A stretch of DNA of 24,534 bases from a bacterium HR23 (GCA_002923335.1 BEHZ01000007.1:1-24534), one strand, 5' to 3'. Shown: positions 7,632 through 15,484, numbered from the stretch's first letter. Notes: generated by a model from the sequence alone, not told the origin. Numbers and translations are program-made.

Positions 7632-8606
7632 ATGCCTCTGCTGGTCATCCCGGACAACCTGGGCTATCCTAAAACGCTCCCTCCAGGCCTGACCACAGGC
7701 CTGGGAGAGGTGCGCCATTACAACGACTTGCCTTCTCCCGAAGAGTTCGTCCGCCGTGCACGGGAGGCCGACGCCCTTATCTGGGCCTGGGTGAAACTTA
7801 CCCCTGAGATATTGGACGCTCTGCCACGCCTAAAGGTAGCGTCCTATATGGGCGTTGGGGTAAGCAACTACATTGACCTGCCACATGCCACCCGTCGGGG
7901 CATCGCCGTCTGCAATACACCCCATTACGGGGACGAGGCCGTTGCCGAATTCACCTTCGCCCTCATCCTCGCCCTGGCCCGCAAGTTGCTGCCGGCCGAT
8001 GCCAGCCTCCGCCAGGGGCGCTGGGAACAGGAGGCCCTGGGGGGGCTGGGTCTGCGGGGGAAGACCCTGGGAGTGGTCGGGTTGGGAGGTGTGGGGAGCC
8101 AGGTGGCTCGTCTGGCCCGTGCCTTCGGCATGCGGGTGCTCTGCTCCACCGCCCACCCCTCTCCGCAAAGGGCGCAAGAGCACGGTGTGGAGTTCGTGCC
8201 CCTGGAGACGCTCCTGCGTGAAGCGGACTTCGTCAGCCTGCACTGCGCACTTACTCCCGAAACCCGCCTCCTCATCGGGGCACGGGCCCTGGCCCTCATG
8301 AAGCCTACCGCCTTCCTGGTCAACATGGCCCGTGCCGAGGTGGTGGACACCGGGGCGCTGGCCCAGGCCCTACGAGAAGGGCGCATTGCCGGTGCTGCTA
8401 CGGATGTGTGGGAGGAGGAGCCACCCCCTAAAGACCACCCCCTGCTGACGGCCCCCAACACTCTGTTGACCCCTCACTTGGGCTGGAACGCCGACACCGC
8501 CAAGTGGCGCATGTTGGAAATAGCCCTGGAGAACATCCGTGCCTTCTTTGCGGGCAGGCCTCAGAACCTCGTCAACCCCGAGGCCCTTGCGAGACAAGGC
8601 GGTTAG
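7632..8606 (+). CDS. D-isomer specific 2-hydroxyacid dehydrogenase (first copy)
   Basis: NAD(P)-dependent interconversion of a 2-oxo acid and a D-2-hydroxy acid. 324 residues. The nucleotide-binding motif is VVGLGGVGSQ (148-157). The catalytic set is intact: R234 (VNMARAEVVD), E263 (DVWEEEPPP) and H282 (TPHLGWN). The first residues of the substrate domain (ASYMGVGVSNYIDLPHATRRGI) match the family. The start is ATG at 7632 after GGGAGGGGGG. It lies 39 bases after menG and immediately before a TRAP transporter with its own promoter. With the second dehydrogenase at 11984 it brackets the transporter, suggesting it acts on the imported acid. The two copies are clearly different in sequence, so they are not a recent duplication. 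Substrate (glycerate, lactate, glyoxylate, phosphoglycerate-like) unresolved. Confidence 0.93.
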   Translation: MPLLVIPDNLGYPKTLPPGLTTGLGEVRHYNDLPSPEEFVRRAREADALIWAWVKLTPEILDALPRLKVASYMGVGVSNYIDLPHATRRGIAVCNTPHYGDEAVAEFTFALILALARKLLPADASLRQGRWEQEALGGLGLRGKTLGVVGLGGVGSQVARLARAFGMRVLCSTAHPSPQRAQEHGVEFVPLETLLREADFVSLHCALTPETRLLIGARALALMKPTAFLVNMARAEVVDTGALAQALREGRIAGAATDVWEEEPPPKDHPLLTAPNTLLTPHLGWNADTAKWRMLEIALENIRAFFAGRPQNLVNPEALARQGG

Positions 8607-8612
8607 AGGCTC

Positions 8613-8640
8613 TTTTGCGCCTTTTGCGCAATGATGCGCT
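8613..8640 (+). repeat. Three TGCGC boxes spaced about one helical turn, upstream of the TRAP promoter
   Basis: TTTTGCGC occurs at 8613-8620 and 8622-8629, and a third TGCGC at 8635-8639, giving TGCGC spacings of 9 and 10 bases. The middle copy is inside the palindrome TTGCGCAA (8624-8631). The block ends ten bases before the -35 of the TRAP promoter, so it is a candidate regulator binding site. No known operator was recognised. Confidence 0.4.
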
Positions 8641-8649
8641 CAAACCCTC

Positions 8650-8679
8650 TTGACAAGATTGTGTGGAGCGGTCTACTCT
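8650..8679 (+). promoter_or_regulatory. Sigma-70-type promoter of the TRAP operon
   Basis: TTGACA at 8650-8655, an 18-base spacer, and TACTCT at 8674-8679. Transcription would begin near 8686 and the dctP ATG is at 8710, after an AGGGAGG-type ribosome site. The perfect -35 and sensible position make this a good candidate. Confidence 0.65.
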
Positions 8680-8709
8680 TTCTGCAAATCTACCTCAGGG
8701 AGGGCACGG

Positions 8710-9894
8710 ATGCGAAAAGCAGGATGGTATCTTCTCGCGGTGGTCGTTGCTGCGTTGGTGGGTGCCTTGCTCAGCGCAGGGTGCCAGCGTGCCCAGCCGA
8801 CGTCCACCCCCCCGGGCGCCGGGGCGCCGGCAGCCCCTGCTGCCCAGCCCCAGGCCCCCGCCCCACAGGTGCGCACCCTGAAGATGCAGAGTAGTTGGCC
8901 CGCCACCCTCACCCTCCACGAGCAGGCCCTCTGGCTGGCCCAAGAGATAGAGACCCTTTCCCAGGGCACCCTGAAGATAGAGATGCTCCCGGCGGGTGCT
9001 ATCGTGCCTGCCCTGGATGTGGCCGACGCAGTCAGTAAGGGAGTGATAGATGGAGGGCACTCCTGGACGCCCTACCTCGTGGGCAAACACCCTGCCGCCA
9101 CCGTCCTCGCCCAGGGCACCATGTTCGGTATGGACTTCGTGGACTACTTCGGCTGGCTCTGGGAGGGAGGGGGATGGGAACTCATGCAGGAGTTCTATCA
9201 GCAAGTCCTGAAGATGAATGTGGTAGATTTCCCCGTTCTGACCGCCGGCCCCCAGGCGCTGGGCTGGTTCCCCAAGGAGATCAAGAACCTGGATGACCTG
9301 AAGGGGCTGAAGTTCCGCATCCCCGGCCTCGGCGCCGACGTCATGAAAGAGGCGGGGGTAAGCGTGGTTACCCTGGCAGGTGGGGAGATCATCCCCGCCC
9401 TGGAGCGGAAAGTCATAGACGGGGCAGAATGGGTAGGGTGCGTGGAAGACCAGCGCCTGGGCTTCCACAACATCCTGAAAATCCACTACTCGCCCGGCGT
9501 CCACGAGGTCGTTACTGTCGGCGACCTGCTCATCAACAAGAATGTGTGGGACAGCCTCACTCCTCATCAGCAGGAGGCCATCAAGATAGCCACCCAGCAC
9601 CTTTATTTCCGCTGGTGGGTGCGCTACCACAAGCAGAACGCAGAGGCCTGCCAGGAGTTGATCTCCAAGTATGGGGTGCGCATCTACCGCACACCCCCTG
9701 AGGTCTTTGAGGGCCTGGTGAACATCCTGGACAAGATCGTGGAAGCGCGGGCAGCCCAGGACCCCTTCTACCGCAAGGTCGTGGAGTCCCAGAAGCGCTA
9801 TGCGTCCATCGTGGTGCCCTACCGCCTCTCCTACTGGCAGAACTATGACCTGCTGGGCAACCACTACTGGAAGGACAAAGTCTACTTGAGATAG
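8710..9894 (+). CDS. dctP: TRAP transporter substrate-binding lipoprotein, DctP family (TakP-like)
   Basis: The extracytoplasmic receptor of a TRAP transporter; it binds an organic acid and hands it to the DctQM membrane unit. 394 residues from the ATG at 8710. An earlier TTG in frame coincides with the -35 box and was rejected. Residues 1-24 are a signal peptide ending in LLSAGC; C25 is the probable lipid-anchor cysteine, though the -3 residue is Ser rather than Leu. An Ala/Pro-rich linker (26-53) follows. The mature domain resembles the 2-oxo-acid receptor TakP: GWFPKEI (185-191), FRIPG with R203, AGGEIIPALE, and the pair E240-W241 in AEWVG, matching the residues that hold cation and ligand in TakP. 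Substrate by inference is a 2-oxo or 2-hydroxy monocarboxylate; the flanking dehydrogenases fit this. Confidence 0.92.
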   Translation: MRKAGWYLLAVVVAALVGALLSAGCQRAQPTSTPPGAGAPAAPAAQPQAPAPQVRTLKMQSSWPATLTLHEQALWLAQEIETLSQGTLKIEMLPAGAIVPALDVADAVSKGVIDGGHSWTPYLVGKHPAATVLAQGTMFGMDFVDYFGWLWEGGGWELMQEFYQQVLKMNVVDFPVLTAGPQALGWFPKEIKNLDDLKGLKFRIPGLGADVMKEAGVSVVTLAGGEIIPALERKVIDGAEWVGCVEDQRLGFHNILKIHYSPGVHEVVTVGDLLINKNVWDSLTPHQQEAIKIATQHLYFRWWVRYHKQNAEACQELISKYGVRIYRTPPEVFEGLVNILDKIVEARAAQDPFYRKVVESQKRYASIVVPYRLSYWQNYDLLGNHYWKDKVYLR

Positions 9895-9910
9895 GCCCCC
9901 AAGGGCCATG

Positions 9911-9956
9911 GGGCTCGGGGCGGGGTTTGGTTCAGAGCCGGCCCCGCCCCGGACCC
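9911..9956 (+). other. Intercistronic GC stem-loop between dctP and dctQ
   Basis: CGGGGCGGGG at 9916-9925 pairs perfectly with CCCCGCCCCG at 9942-9951 around a 16-base loop. A G-T pair, one mismatch and three more G-C pairs extend it to 9911-9956. There is no T-run after it, so it is not a classical terminator. In transport operons such hairpins protect the upstream receptor message and damp expression of the membrane genes; that role is inferred here. Confidence 0.6.
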
Positions 9957-10022
9957 CCACGACGGTGTCTTCCGTGGAGCCCTCGTGCTGAAGGTGTATC
10001 TTTGCGCTCCAAAGGAGGTGTG

Positions 10023-10538
10023 ATGAGCACGCTCCTGCGCATTGCGAAGGTATTGGACATCATCGGGGAATGGTCGGGCAAAATCTTCGCCTGGCTTATT
10101 ATCCCCCTGGTAGGGGCACTGGTCTACGAAGTTATCTCCCGACGCCTCTTCCACGCTCCGACTGTATGGGCTTTTGACATTACCTATATGCTTTACGGAA
10201 GCATGTTTATGCTGGGCGCTGCGTATACACTGCTTCAGAAAGGGCATATCCGCACAGATATTTTCTACAACCGCTTTTCGCCCCGGTGGCAAGGCATTAT
10301 AGATGGCACGTTATACCTGCTTTTTTTCTTCCCTGGCCTCGTTTTTCTCCTCCTGGCGGGGTGGGATGAGGCGTGGCATAGTTGGCTTCTGCGGGAGAAG
10401 TCCGATGCCAGTCCCTGGCGGCCCCCCATTTATCCCTTCAAGATGTCTGTCCCTGTGGCTGCGGCCCTGCTCCTCCTACAGGGGATTTCCGAGTTCGTGA
10501 AGAGCGTCTACGCCGCCCTCAAGGGGAGGTGGCCATGA
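10023..10538 (+). CDS. dctQ: TRAP transporter small permease subunit, DctQ family
   Basis: The small four-helix membrane subunit that partners DctM in sodium-driven uptake. 171 residues from the ATG at 10023, two bases after a near-perfect ribosome site AAAGGAGGTG (the ATG follows it as TG-ATG). Hydrophobic segments lie around residues 18-36, 50-65, 88-110 and 135-155. The family motif GHIRTDIFY sits between helices 2 and 3. In-frame sequence upstream to 9927 overlaps the intercistronic hairpin and was rejected as coding. The stop overlaps the dctM start (ATGA), as is usual for dctQM. Confidence 0.93.
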   Translation: MSTLLRIAKVLDIIGEWSGKIFAWLIIPLVGALVYEVISRRLFHAPTVWAFDITYMLYGSMFMLGAAYTLLQKGHIRTDIFYNRFSPRWQGIIDGTLYLLFFFPGLVFLLLAGWDEAWHSWLLREKSDASPWRPPIYPFKMSVPVAAALLLLQGISEFVKSVYAALKGRWP

Positions 10539-11851
10539 GCCAGGAGATGCTGGGCCTGGTGCTCCTAGGGTCCCTTATTGTTGGCATCTTCATAGGATTT
10601 CCCATCGCTTTCACACTTATCGTGCTATCCGTAGTGTTTGGTTACATCGGCCTGGGGGCTCGGGTCTTTGACCTGATGGTGTTCCAGACCCTGGGGCTGA
10701 TGAAGGAAGAGGTGCTGGCGGCCGTGCCCCTCTTTGTGTTCATGGGGCACCTGTTGGAGCAGGCGGGGCTAATGGAGCGCCTCTTCCGGGGCTTCCAGTA
10801 TGCCCTGGCGCCCGTCCGAGGCTCCCTGTATCTGGGGATCCTGCTCACCGCTACCATTTTCGCCACCGCTACCGGCATCATCGGCGCCTCCGTAACGGTG
10901 ATGGGGCTGATGGCCGGCCCCAGCCTCATTCGGAGCAGATACGACCCGGCCATGTCGGCGGGGGTGATCACCGCCGGGGGGACCCTGGGCATCCTCATTC
11001 CCCCGAGCGTGATGCTGGTGCTGTTAGGGCCAACGGTGGGTGTCTCTATCGTGAAACTCTTCGCCGCCGCCATTATACCCGGGCTGGTGCTCTCGGGATT
11101 GTATATCGTCTACGCCATGACAAGGAGTTATTTCAACCCCCGCCTGGGCCCCCCCCTTCCTCCTGAGGAGCGAGCGACCTCTGTGAGCCTGATTGCCCGG
11201 GAGGTGCTGGTGGGCATGGTGCCTATGGCGATTCTCATTTTTGCCGCCCTGGGGAGCATCCTTGCGGGCCTGGCCACCCCCACAGAGGGGGCAGCCATGG
11301 CCGCCTTTGGGGCCATCATCCTTACCCTGCTCTACCGGCGCCTGAACTGGCAGATGCTCAAAGGGGCAGTCTTCCGGACGATGCAGACCACAAGCCTTAT
11401 CCTGTTCCTCGCCGTAGCCGCCAACATCTATGGAGCGGTCTTTTCCCGCCTGGGCACGCCGACCCTTATTACCAAAGCCCTGATGGGCCTGCCCGTGCCC
11501 CCCATGGGGGTGCTGATCCTGCTGATGGTCATCATCTTCATCCTGGGGTGGCCTTTGGAGTGGCCGGCCATCGTGCTTATCTTTGTGCCCATCTTCATCC
11601 CGGTGGTGAAGAACCTGGGATTTGACCTGCTCTGGTTCAGCACCCTGGTGGCCGTGAACCTGCAGACCGCCTTCCTCTCCCCACCGGTGGCGATGGCGGC
11701 CTATTACCTGAAAGCGGTGGTGCCCCAGTGGAGCCTGGGGCAGATCTACCGGGGGATGATGGAGTTCATGGTGTTGCAGGTGGTGGGGTTGATCCTGGTG
11801 CTCTTCTTTCCCCAACTCGCCCTCTGGCTCCCCAACGCCATTACCAAATAG
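10535..11851 (+). CDS. dctM: TRAP transporter large permease subunit, DctM family
   Basis: The large transport subunit that moves the substrate with sodium. 438 residues from the ATG at 10535, which overlaps the dctQ stop; an open frame further upstream merely crosses dctQ. About twelve hydrophobic segments are visible. Family motifs include AVPLFVFMGHLLEQAG, the cytoplasmic GTLGILIPPSVMLV loop, and the second-half repeat ATPTEGAAMAAFGA and FLSPPVAMAAYYLK. The two PP-containing loops are the inverted-repeat signature of this family. The length and continuous frame indicate a complete gene. It is followed after 77 bases by a separate promoter for the second 2-hydroxyacid dehydrogenase. Confidence 0.95.
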   Translation: MSQEMLGLVLLGSLIVGIFIGFPIAFTLIVLSVVFGYIGLGARVFDLMVFQTLGLMKEEVLAAVPLFVFMGHLLEQAGLMERLFRGFQYALAPVRGSLYLGILLTATIFATATGIIGASVTVMGLMAGPSLIRSRYDPAMSAGVITAGGTLGILIPPSVMLVLLGPTVGVSIVKLFAAAIIPGLVLSGLYIVYAMTRSYFNPRLGPPLPPEERATSVSLIAREVLVGMVPMAILIFAALGSILAGLATPTEGAAMAAFGAIILTLLYRRLNWQMLKGAVFRTMQTTSLILFLAVAANIYGAVFSRLGTPTLITKALMGLPVPPMGVLILLMVIIFILGWPLEWPAIVLIFVPIFIPVVKNLGFDLLWFSTLVAVNLQTAFLSPPVAMAAYYLKAVVPQWSLGQIYRGMMEFMVLQVVGLILVLFFPQLALWLPNAITK

Positions 11852-11928
11852 GGTACCTCTTTTCTAACTAGGGCTAGAGCCTGGCAGTGTATGGGGGGGT
11901 CTTCACTCACCCGTGGCCGTCGCCCGAA

Positions 11929-11957
11929 TTGGCACCGGCGCTAGGCGGGCCTACCAT
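11929..11957 (+). promoter_or_regulatory. Promoter of the second 2-hydroxyacid dehydrogenase
   Basis: TTGGCA at 11929-11934, a 17-base spacer, and TACCAT at 11952-11957. Predicted start near 11964, leaving a 20-base leader with GGGAGG before the ATG at 11984. Five-of-six -35 and correct spacing support it. Confidence 0.5.
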
Positions 11958-11983
11958 GGGGAAAACGCATCCGGGAGGCCTCT

Positions 11984-12985
11984 ATGGAACGCCCGAAGGT
12001 GTATGTAACCCGCCGTCTCTTTCCCGAAGTGGTGCAGCGCCTGGCCCAGGAATGCAGGGTGAAGGCGTGGGAGAGCGACCTCCCCGTGCCTCGCCCTACC
12101 CTCCTGCAGGAGGCGAGGGACTGCGACGGCCTCCTCACCCTCATCACCGAGCGGGTGGACGCCGAACTGCTGGAGGCTTGCCCTCGTCTTCGGGTGGTGA
12201 GCAACATGGCCGTCGGCTACGACAACATTGACATCCCAGAGGCCACCCGTCGGGGCATCCTGGTAGGCCACACGCCTCGCGTCCTGACCAAGACCACCGC
12301 CGATTTCGCCTGGGCGCTTTTGATGGCCGCCGCCCGCCTAGTTGTCCGGGGCGACAGGGATGTGCGGGCCGGACGGTGGCGCACCTGGGAGCCTATGGGC
12401 TGGCTGGGGCAGGATGTGCACGGGGCAACTCTGGGCATCGTGGGTCTGGGGCAGATCGGCCTGGAGATGGCCAAACGGGCCACGGGCTTTGATATGCGTG
12501 TCCTCTACTACGACGTCATCCGCCGTTCCACTGAGGAGGAGGCGCGCTACCGTCTGGAGTTTGTCCCCACCTTAGAAGCCCTCCTGCCCCGGTGCGACTT
12601 TGTCTCCATCCACACCCCCCTGACGCCCCAGACCTATCACCTCATTGGTGCCCCTCAACTGCGCCTAATGAAGCCCACCGCCATCTTGGTGAACACCTCC
12701 CGGGGCAAGGTGGTGGACCAGAAAGCCCTCTACGAGGCCCTCCGGGACGGCTTCATCTGGGCGGCGGCGCTGGATGTTACCGAGGAGGAGCCTATCTCTC
12801 CCGATGACCCCTTGCTGACCCTCCCCAACTGCATCATTACCCCTCATATTGCCAGCGCCAGTTTCGCCACCCGCAGGGCCATGGCTAACCTTGCGGTGGA
12901 CAACCTCCTGGCCGGGCTGAAGGGGGAGCCGATGCCCGCCTGCGTGAATCCCGAGGCGGTCCAATACCGTCGCCCGGGGGGTTAG
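11984..12985 (+). CDS. D-2-hydroxyacid dehydrogenase (glyoxylate/hydroxypyruvate reductase type)
   Basis: Reduces glyoxylate, hydroxypyruvate or a similar 2-oxo acid with NAD(P)H, or the reverse. 333 residues. The nucleotide motif is IVGLGQIG (152-159). Catalytic residues are R240 (VNTSRGKVVD), E269 (TEEEP) and H288 (TPHIASAS). The combination NMAVGYDNIDI, GLGQIG and TPHIASAS is typical of the GyaR-like glyoxylate reductase branch, so it is closer to a defined function than the copy at 7632. The ATG at 11984 has GGGAGG upstream and a promoter at 11929-11957. Its stop overlaps the thiD stop by four bases on the other strand. With the TRAP transporter and the first dehydrogenase it probably forms one organic-acid use region, although not one transcript. 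Confidence 0.93.
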   Translation: MERPKVYVTRRLFPEVVQRLAQECRVKAWESDLPVPRPTLLQEARDCDGLLTLITERVDAELLEACPRLRVVSNMAVGYDNIDIPEATRRGILVGHTPRVLTKTTADFAWALLMAAARLVVRGDRDVRAGRWRTWEPMGWLGQDVHGATLGIVGLGQIGLEMAKRATGFDMRVLYYDVIRRSTEEEARYRLEFVPTLEALLPRCDFVSIHTPLTPQTYHLIGAPQLRLMKPTAILVNTSRGKVVDQKALYEALRDGFIWAAALDVTEEEPISPDDPLLTLPNCIITPHIASASFATRRAMANLAVDNLLAGLKGEPMPACVNPEAVQYRRPGG

Positions 12986-13791
12986 CGCTCCAGCAAGGGC
13001 CAGAGGCGGTAGAAGTGGTGCAAAGGGCCGTGGCCGTGTCCCAGGGGGAAGGCACGGCGCATAGCCCAGGTTACATACCGCTTGGCCTGGCGCACTGCGT
13101 CCAAAGGGGGCACCCCCCGGGCCAATCCTGCAGCGATGGCCGAAGCGAAGGTGCACCCCGTTCCGTGAGTGCTGGTGGTCTCTATCCGTGGCGCGCGAAG
13201 GAGGTGGAACTCCTGCCCGTCAAAGAACACATCCACCGCCGGCCCCTGCCAGTGGCCTCCCTTCACCACTGCGGTTTTCGCCCCCATCTCCACCAGCAGG
13301 CGGGCTGCACGACGGGCGTCCTTGATGGAACGGACGGATACGCCTGTGAGGGCTTCCGCCTCGGGGATGTTGGGCGTCACCACCGTGGCCAGGGGGATAA
13401 GGAGGTCCCGTAGGGCGGAGACCGCGTCTTCCCGCAAGAGGGGGTCGCCACTCTTGGCGACCATGACCGGGTCCACCACCAGGTTCGGGAGGCGCAGAGA
13501 GCGCGCCTTTTCCACGACCACGCGGATAATGGAGGCGTTGGCCAGCATCCCTGTCTTCACAGCATCGGGAGGGATGTCGGAGACCACCGTGTCTATCTGC
13601 TGGGCCACGAAGTCGGGAGGCACCTCGTGCACCGCGGATACCCGCTGGGTGTTCTGGGCGGTGAGGGCGGTGATAACGCAGGTGCCATACACCCCCAGAG
13701 CGGCGAAGGTCTTCAGGTCCGCCTGGATGCCTGCTCCCCCTCCCGAATCAGAGCCGGCGATAGTCATGGCGACGGGCACACGCCTCTGCAT
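12982..13791 (-). CDS. thiD: Hydroxymethylpyrimidine/phosphomethylpyrimidine kinase
   Basis: Phosphorylates HMP to HMP-P and HMP-P to HMP-PP for thiamin synthesis or salvage. 269 residues, the usual size. Motifs include the N-terminal TIAGSDSGGGAGIQADLKTF (substrate site), VKTGMLAN, VVDPVMVAKSG, and the C-terminal anion-hole and catalytic loop STHGTGCTFASAIAAGLARG with the conserved Cys of THGTGC. It is the last gene of the thiZ-thiX-thiY-tenA-thiD operon, 19 bases after tenA, and finishes convergently with the dehydrogenase at 11984-12985. The position suits a salvage route: imported pyrimidine is trimmed to HMP by the TenA-like protein and then phosphorylated. Thiazole genes and thiE are not in the window. 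Confidence 0.96.
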   Translation of the reverse strand: MQRRVPVAMTIAGSDSGGGAGIQADLKTFAALGVYGTCVITALTAQNTQRVSAVHEVPPDFVAQQIDTVVSDIPPDAVKTGMLANASIIRVVVEKARSLRLPNLVVDPVMVAKSGDPLLREDAVSALRDLLIPLATVVTPNIPEAEALTGVSVRSIKDARRAARLLVEMGAKTAVVKGGHWQGPAVDVFFDGQEFHLLRAPRIETTSTHGTGCTFASAIAAGLARGVPPLDAVRQAKRYVTWAMRRAFPLGHGHGPLHHFYRLWPLLER

Positions 13792-13810
13792 AGCCTTCCT
13801 CCTCTAGGCT

Positions 13811-14482
13811 TTAGGCGGATGGGGTGCCCTCATGGTGGTAGGCTGCATCCCAGAAGTGGACCTCGTGGAGCAGGGTGGCCGAGAAGACGCCCGCCACACC
13901 CTGCCGGGCGTTGGGGGCGAGGGTTTCCCCGAGGGCGTCCAAGCGTTGGCGGAGCCACTCCACGAAGGCTTGGAAGTCGGGATTGCTGTGCAGTTCCACC
14001 CACTGCCGATAAAGGGGTGTTGCAGGCAGGCGGTAGGTTTGCACCACCCTTTGCGCCCAGTCCAGGTATGTCCACTCGGAGACCACCAGCAGTGCCAACT
14101 GGTAGTGGAAAGGTCCGTTGTAAGCGATACGCTCCATAAAACTGAGGTAGGGAGCCACTTTGGCGTGGGGGCGGATGGCGTCCACCTGGGCATCGCTCAT
14201 CCCCCACTCTCGGAAGGCCCGGCGGAAGAGGGCTTCCTCGCCTTCGGTTACCTGGGCCAGGAAGCCCGCCAGCCGGCGCTTGGTGGGGAAGTCAGGGGCT
14301 TTGGCGATGGCGAGGGCCAAGAGGGTTACGAAGGCCCGCAGGAATAGGTAATCCTGCTGAAAGTGGCGCTGGAACTTGGCCAGGGGCAGGGTATCCCTGC
14401 CCAGTTCCTGCACAAAGGGGTGGGTTACCATCTTCTCCCACAGGGCGTGATAGGTTTGGCGCAGGGATTGGGTGAGGCTCAT
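13811..14482 (-). CDS. tenA: TenA-family pyrimidine salvage hydrolase, Cys-less (TenA_E-like)
   Basis: TenA proteins hydrolyse thiamin-derived pyrimidines such as amino-HMP to HMP. 223 residues, all-helical TenA fold by pattern. D44 (QQDYLF), Y139 (EWTYLDW) and E207 (LLHEVHFWDAAY) align with B. subtilis TenA D44, Y139 and E205. The residue at 135, the nucleophilic Cys in classical TenA, is Ser here (VVSEW), position 47 is Phe where TenA has Tyr, and the whole protein contains no cysteine. That places it with the Cys-lacking TenA_E group, members of which in plants process N-formylamino- and amino-HMP. It lies 12 bases after thiY and 19 before thiD under a TPP riboswitch, so a salvage role is well supported; exact reaction is inferred. 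Confidence 0.9.
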   Translation of the reverse strand: MSLTQSLRQTYHALWEKMVTHPFVQELGRDTLPLAKFQRHFQQDYLFLRAFVTLLALAIAKAPDFPTKRRLAGFLAQVTEGEEALFRRAFREWGMSDAQVDAIRPHAKVAPYLSFMERIAYNGPFHYQLALLVVSEWTYLDWAQRVVQTYRLPATPLYRQWVELHSNPDFQAFVEWLRQRLDALGETLAPNARQGVAGVFSATLLHEVHFWDAAYHHEGTPSA

Positions 14483-14494
14483 CGTGCCCCCTTC

Positions 14495-15484
14495 CTAGCG
14501 TTCACGGGAGAGTTCCTCAATGAAGCGGTTAGTGAAGGCTTTGCTGGCATCCACCGGGCGTTCCAGGAGCCCGGCGTTGCGCATCCAGGCGGTGAAGGCC
14601 TCCCAGCGCTCGGCCGTCTGCCAGCCGAAGGTGGGGGCATCCTGCCAGAGGGGGGCCAGGAGGCGGATTCCCTCCCTCTCCACTTTTGAGTCTACCTGGG
14701 GGCTGGCCCTGGCCAAGGTGTCCACTGCCCTCTCCAGGTCTTGGGATGCGACCCGATAGCCCTTGAGGGTCGCCCGCAGGAAGCGCTTCACCAGGTCGGG
14801 GCGCTCAGACAGGGTCTTCTCGTTGGTTACCAGCACCAGTTCATAGAAGTCGGGCACCCCCCATTGCTCCACCCGCATACTGTTCACGGGGAAGCCCTGT
14901 TGTTCCAGCACGATGGACTCGTGCACCCAGTAAGCGCCGATGACGGCGTCCACCTTCTTGCCCACCAGCGCGGGCACCAGGTCAAAGCCGATGTTCACCA
15001 ACTCCACCTTGCTGAAGTCGCCTCCGTCCTTTTCCACCATGGTCTTGAGCAGGGGCACATTCAGGGGGATGCCGGGATAGCCCACCTTCTTCCCCACCAG
15101 GTCCCGGGGGCGCTGGATGCCCGATTCCCTGAGGGCCATAACGGAGTTGAGGGGATGTTGCACCATGCCGGCGATGGAGACCACCGGCACCCCCTGGGCA
15201 CGGGCCAAAAGCACATCCGGCTGGTAACTGATGCCGAAGTCGTCCTTGCCGGCGCCGACGGTCTGGAGCACCGTGGAAGGGTCGGCCGGGGTGTAAAGGT
15301 GCACCTCCAACCCCTCCTCACGGAAATAGCCCTTCTCCTGGGCAATGAAGAGGCCGGCATGGTTTGACCAGGGATACCAGTCTAGGGCGACGCTCACCTT
15401 GACCGTTTGGGGAGAGCGTTGGCACCCGGCCAGCACTCCCACCGCCAGCAGGACAAGCATCACCAGAAGGCCCACCGCGCGCAT
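14495..15484 (-). CDS. thiY: ABC transporter substrate-binding lipoprotein for thiamin pyrimidine (ThiY/NMT1-like)
   Basis: Receptor of the ThiXYZ uptake system, which in studied bacteria binds the thiamin breakdown product N-formyl-aminopyrimidine (FAMP). 329 residues from the ATG at 15484; a TTG codon directly before it is less well spaced from the AAAGGAGG ribosome site. The signal peptide ends in a canonical lipobox LAGC, with Cys at residue 21. The mature start VSVALDWYPWSNHAGLFIAQEKGYF is the NMT1/ThiY signature, followed by PADPSTVLQTVGAGKDDFGISYQPDV. Motif and place in a TPP-riboswitch operon with tenA and thiD together make pyrimidine the likely ligand. The broader family also binds taurine, nitrate or riboflavin, so ligand identity is not certain from sequence alone. 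Confidence 0.92.
   Translation of the reverse strand: MRAVGLLVMLVLLAVGVLAGCQRSPQTVKVSVALDWYPWSNHAGLFIAQEKGYFREEGLEVHLYTPADPSTVLQTVGAGKDDFGISYQPDVLLARAQGVPVVSIAGMVQHPLNSVMALRESGIQRPRDLVGKKVGYPGIPLNVPLLKTMVEKDGGDFSKVELVNIGFDLVPALVGKKVDAVIGAYWVHESIVLEQQGFPVNSMRVEQWGVPDFYELVLVTNEKTLSERPDLVKRFLRATLKGYRVASQDLERAVDTLARASPQVDSKVEREGIRLLAPLWQDAPTFGWQTAERWEAFTAWMRNAGLLERPVDASKAFTNRFIEELSRER

Noticed and set aside
8650..8709. In-frame TTG upstream of dctP as an alternative start
   Set aside because: It coincides with the TTGACA -35 box, and the ATG at 8710 begins a proper signal peptide with a ribosome site.
8695..9960. Open frame of about 420 codons antisense to dctP
   Set aside because: It mirrors the dctP codon pattern in GC-rich DNA, shows no family motif, has no ribosome site, and dctP itself is clearly identified.
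11862..11895. Possible terminator after dctM
   Set aside because: Only a short GGCT/AGCC pairing with a two-base loop and no T-run; too weak to call.
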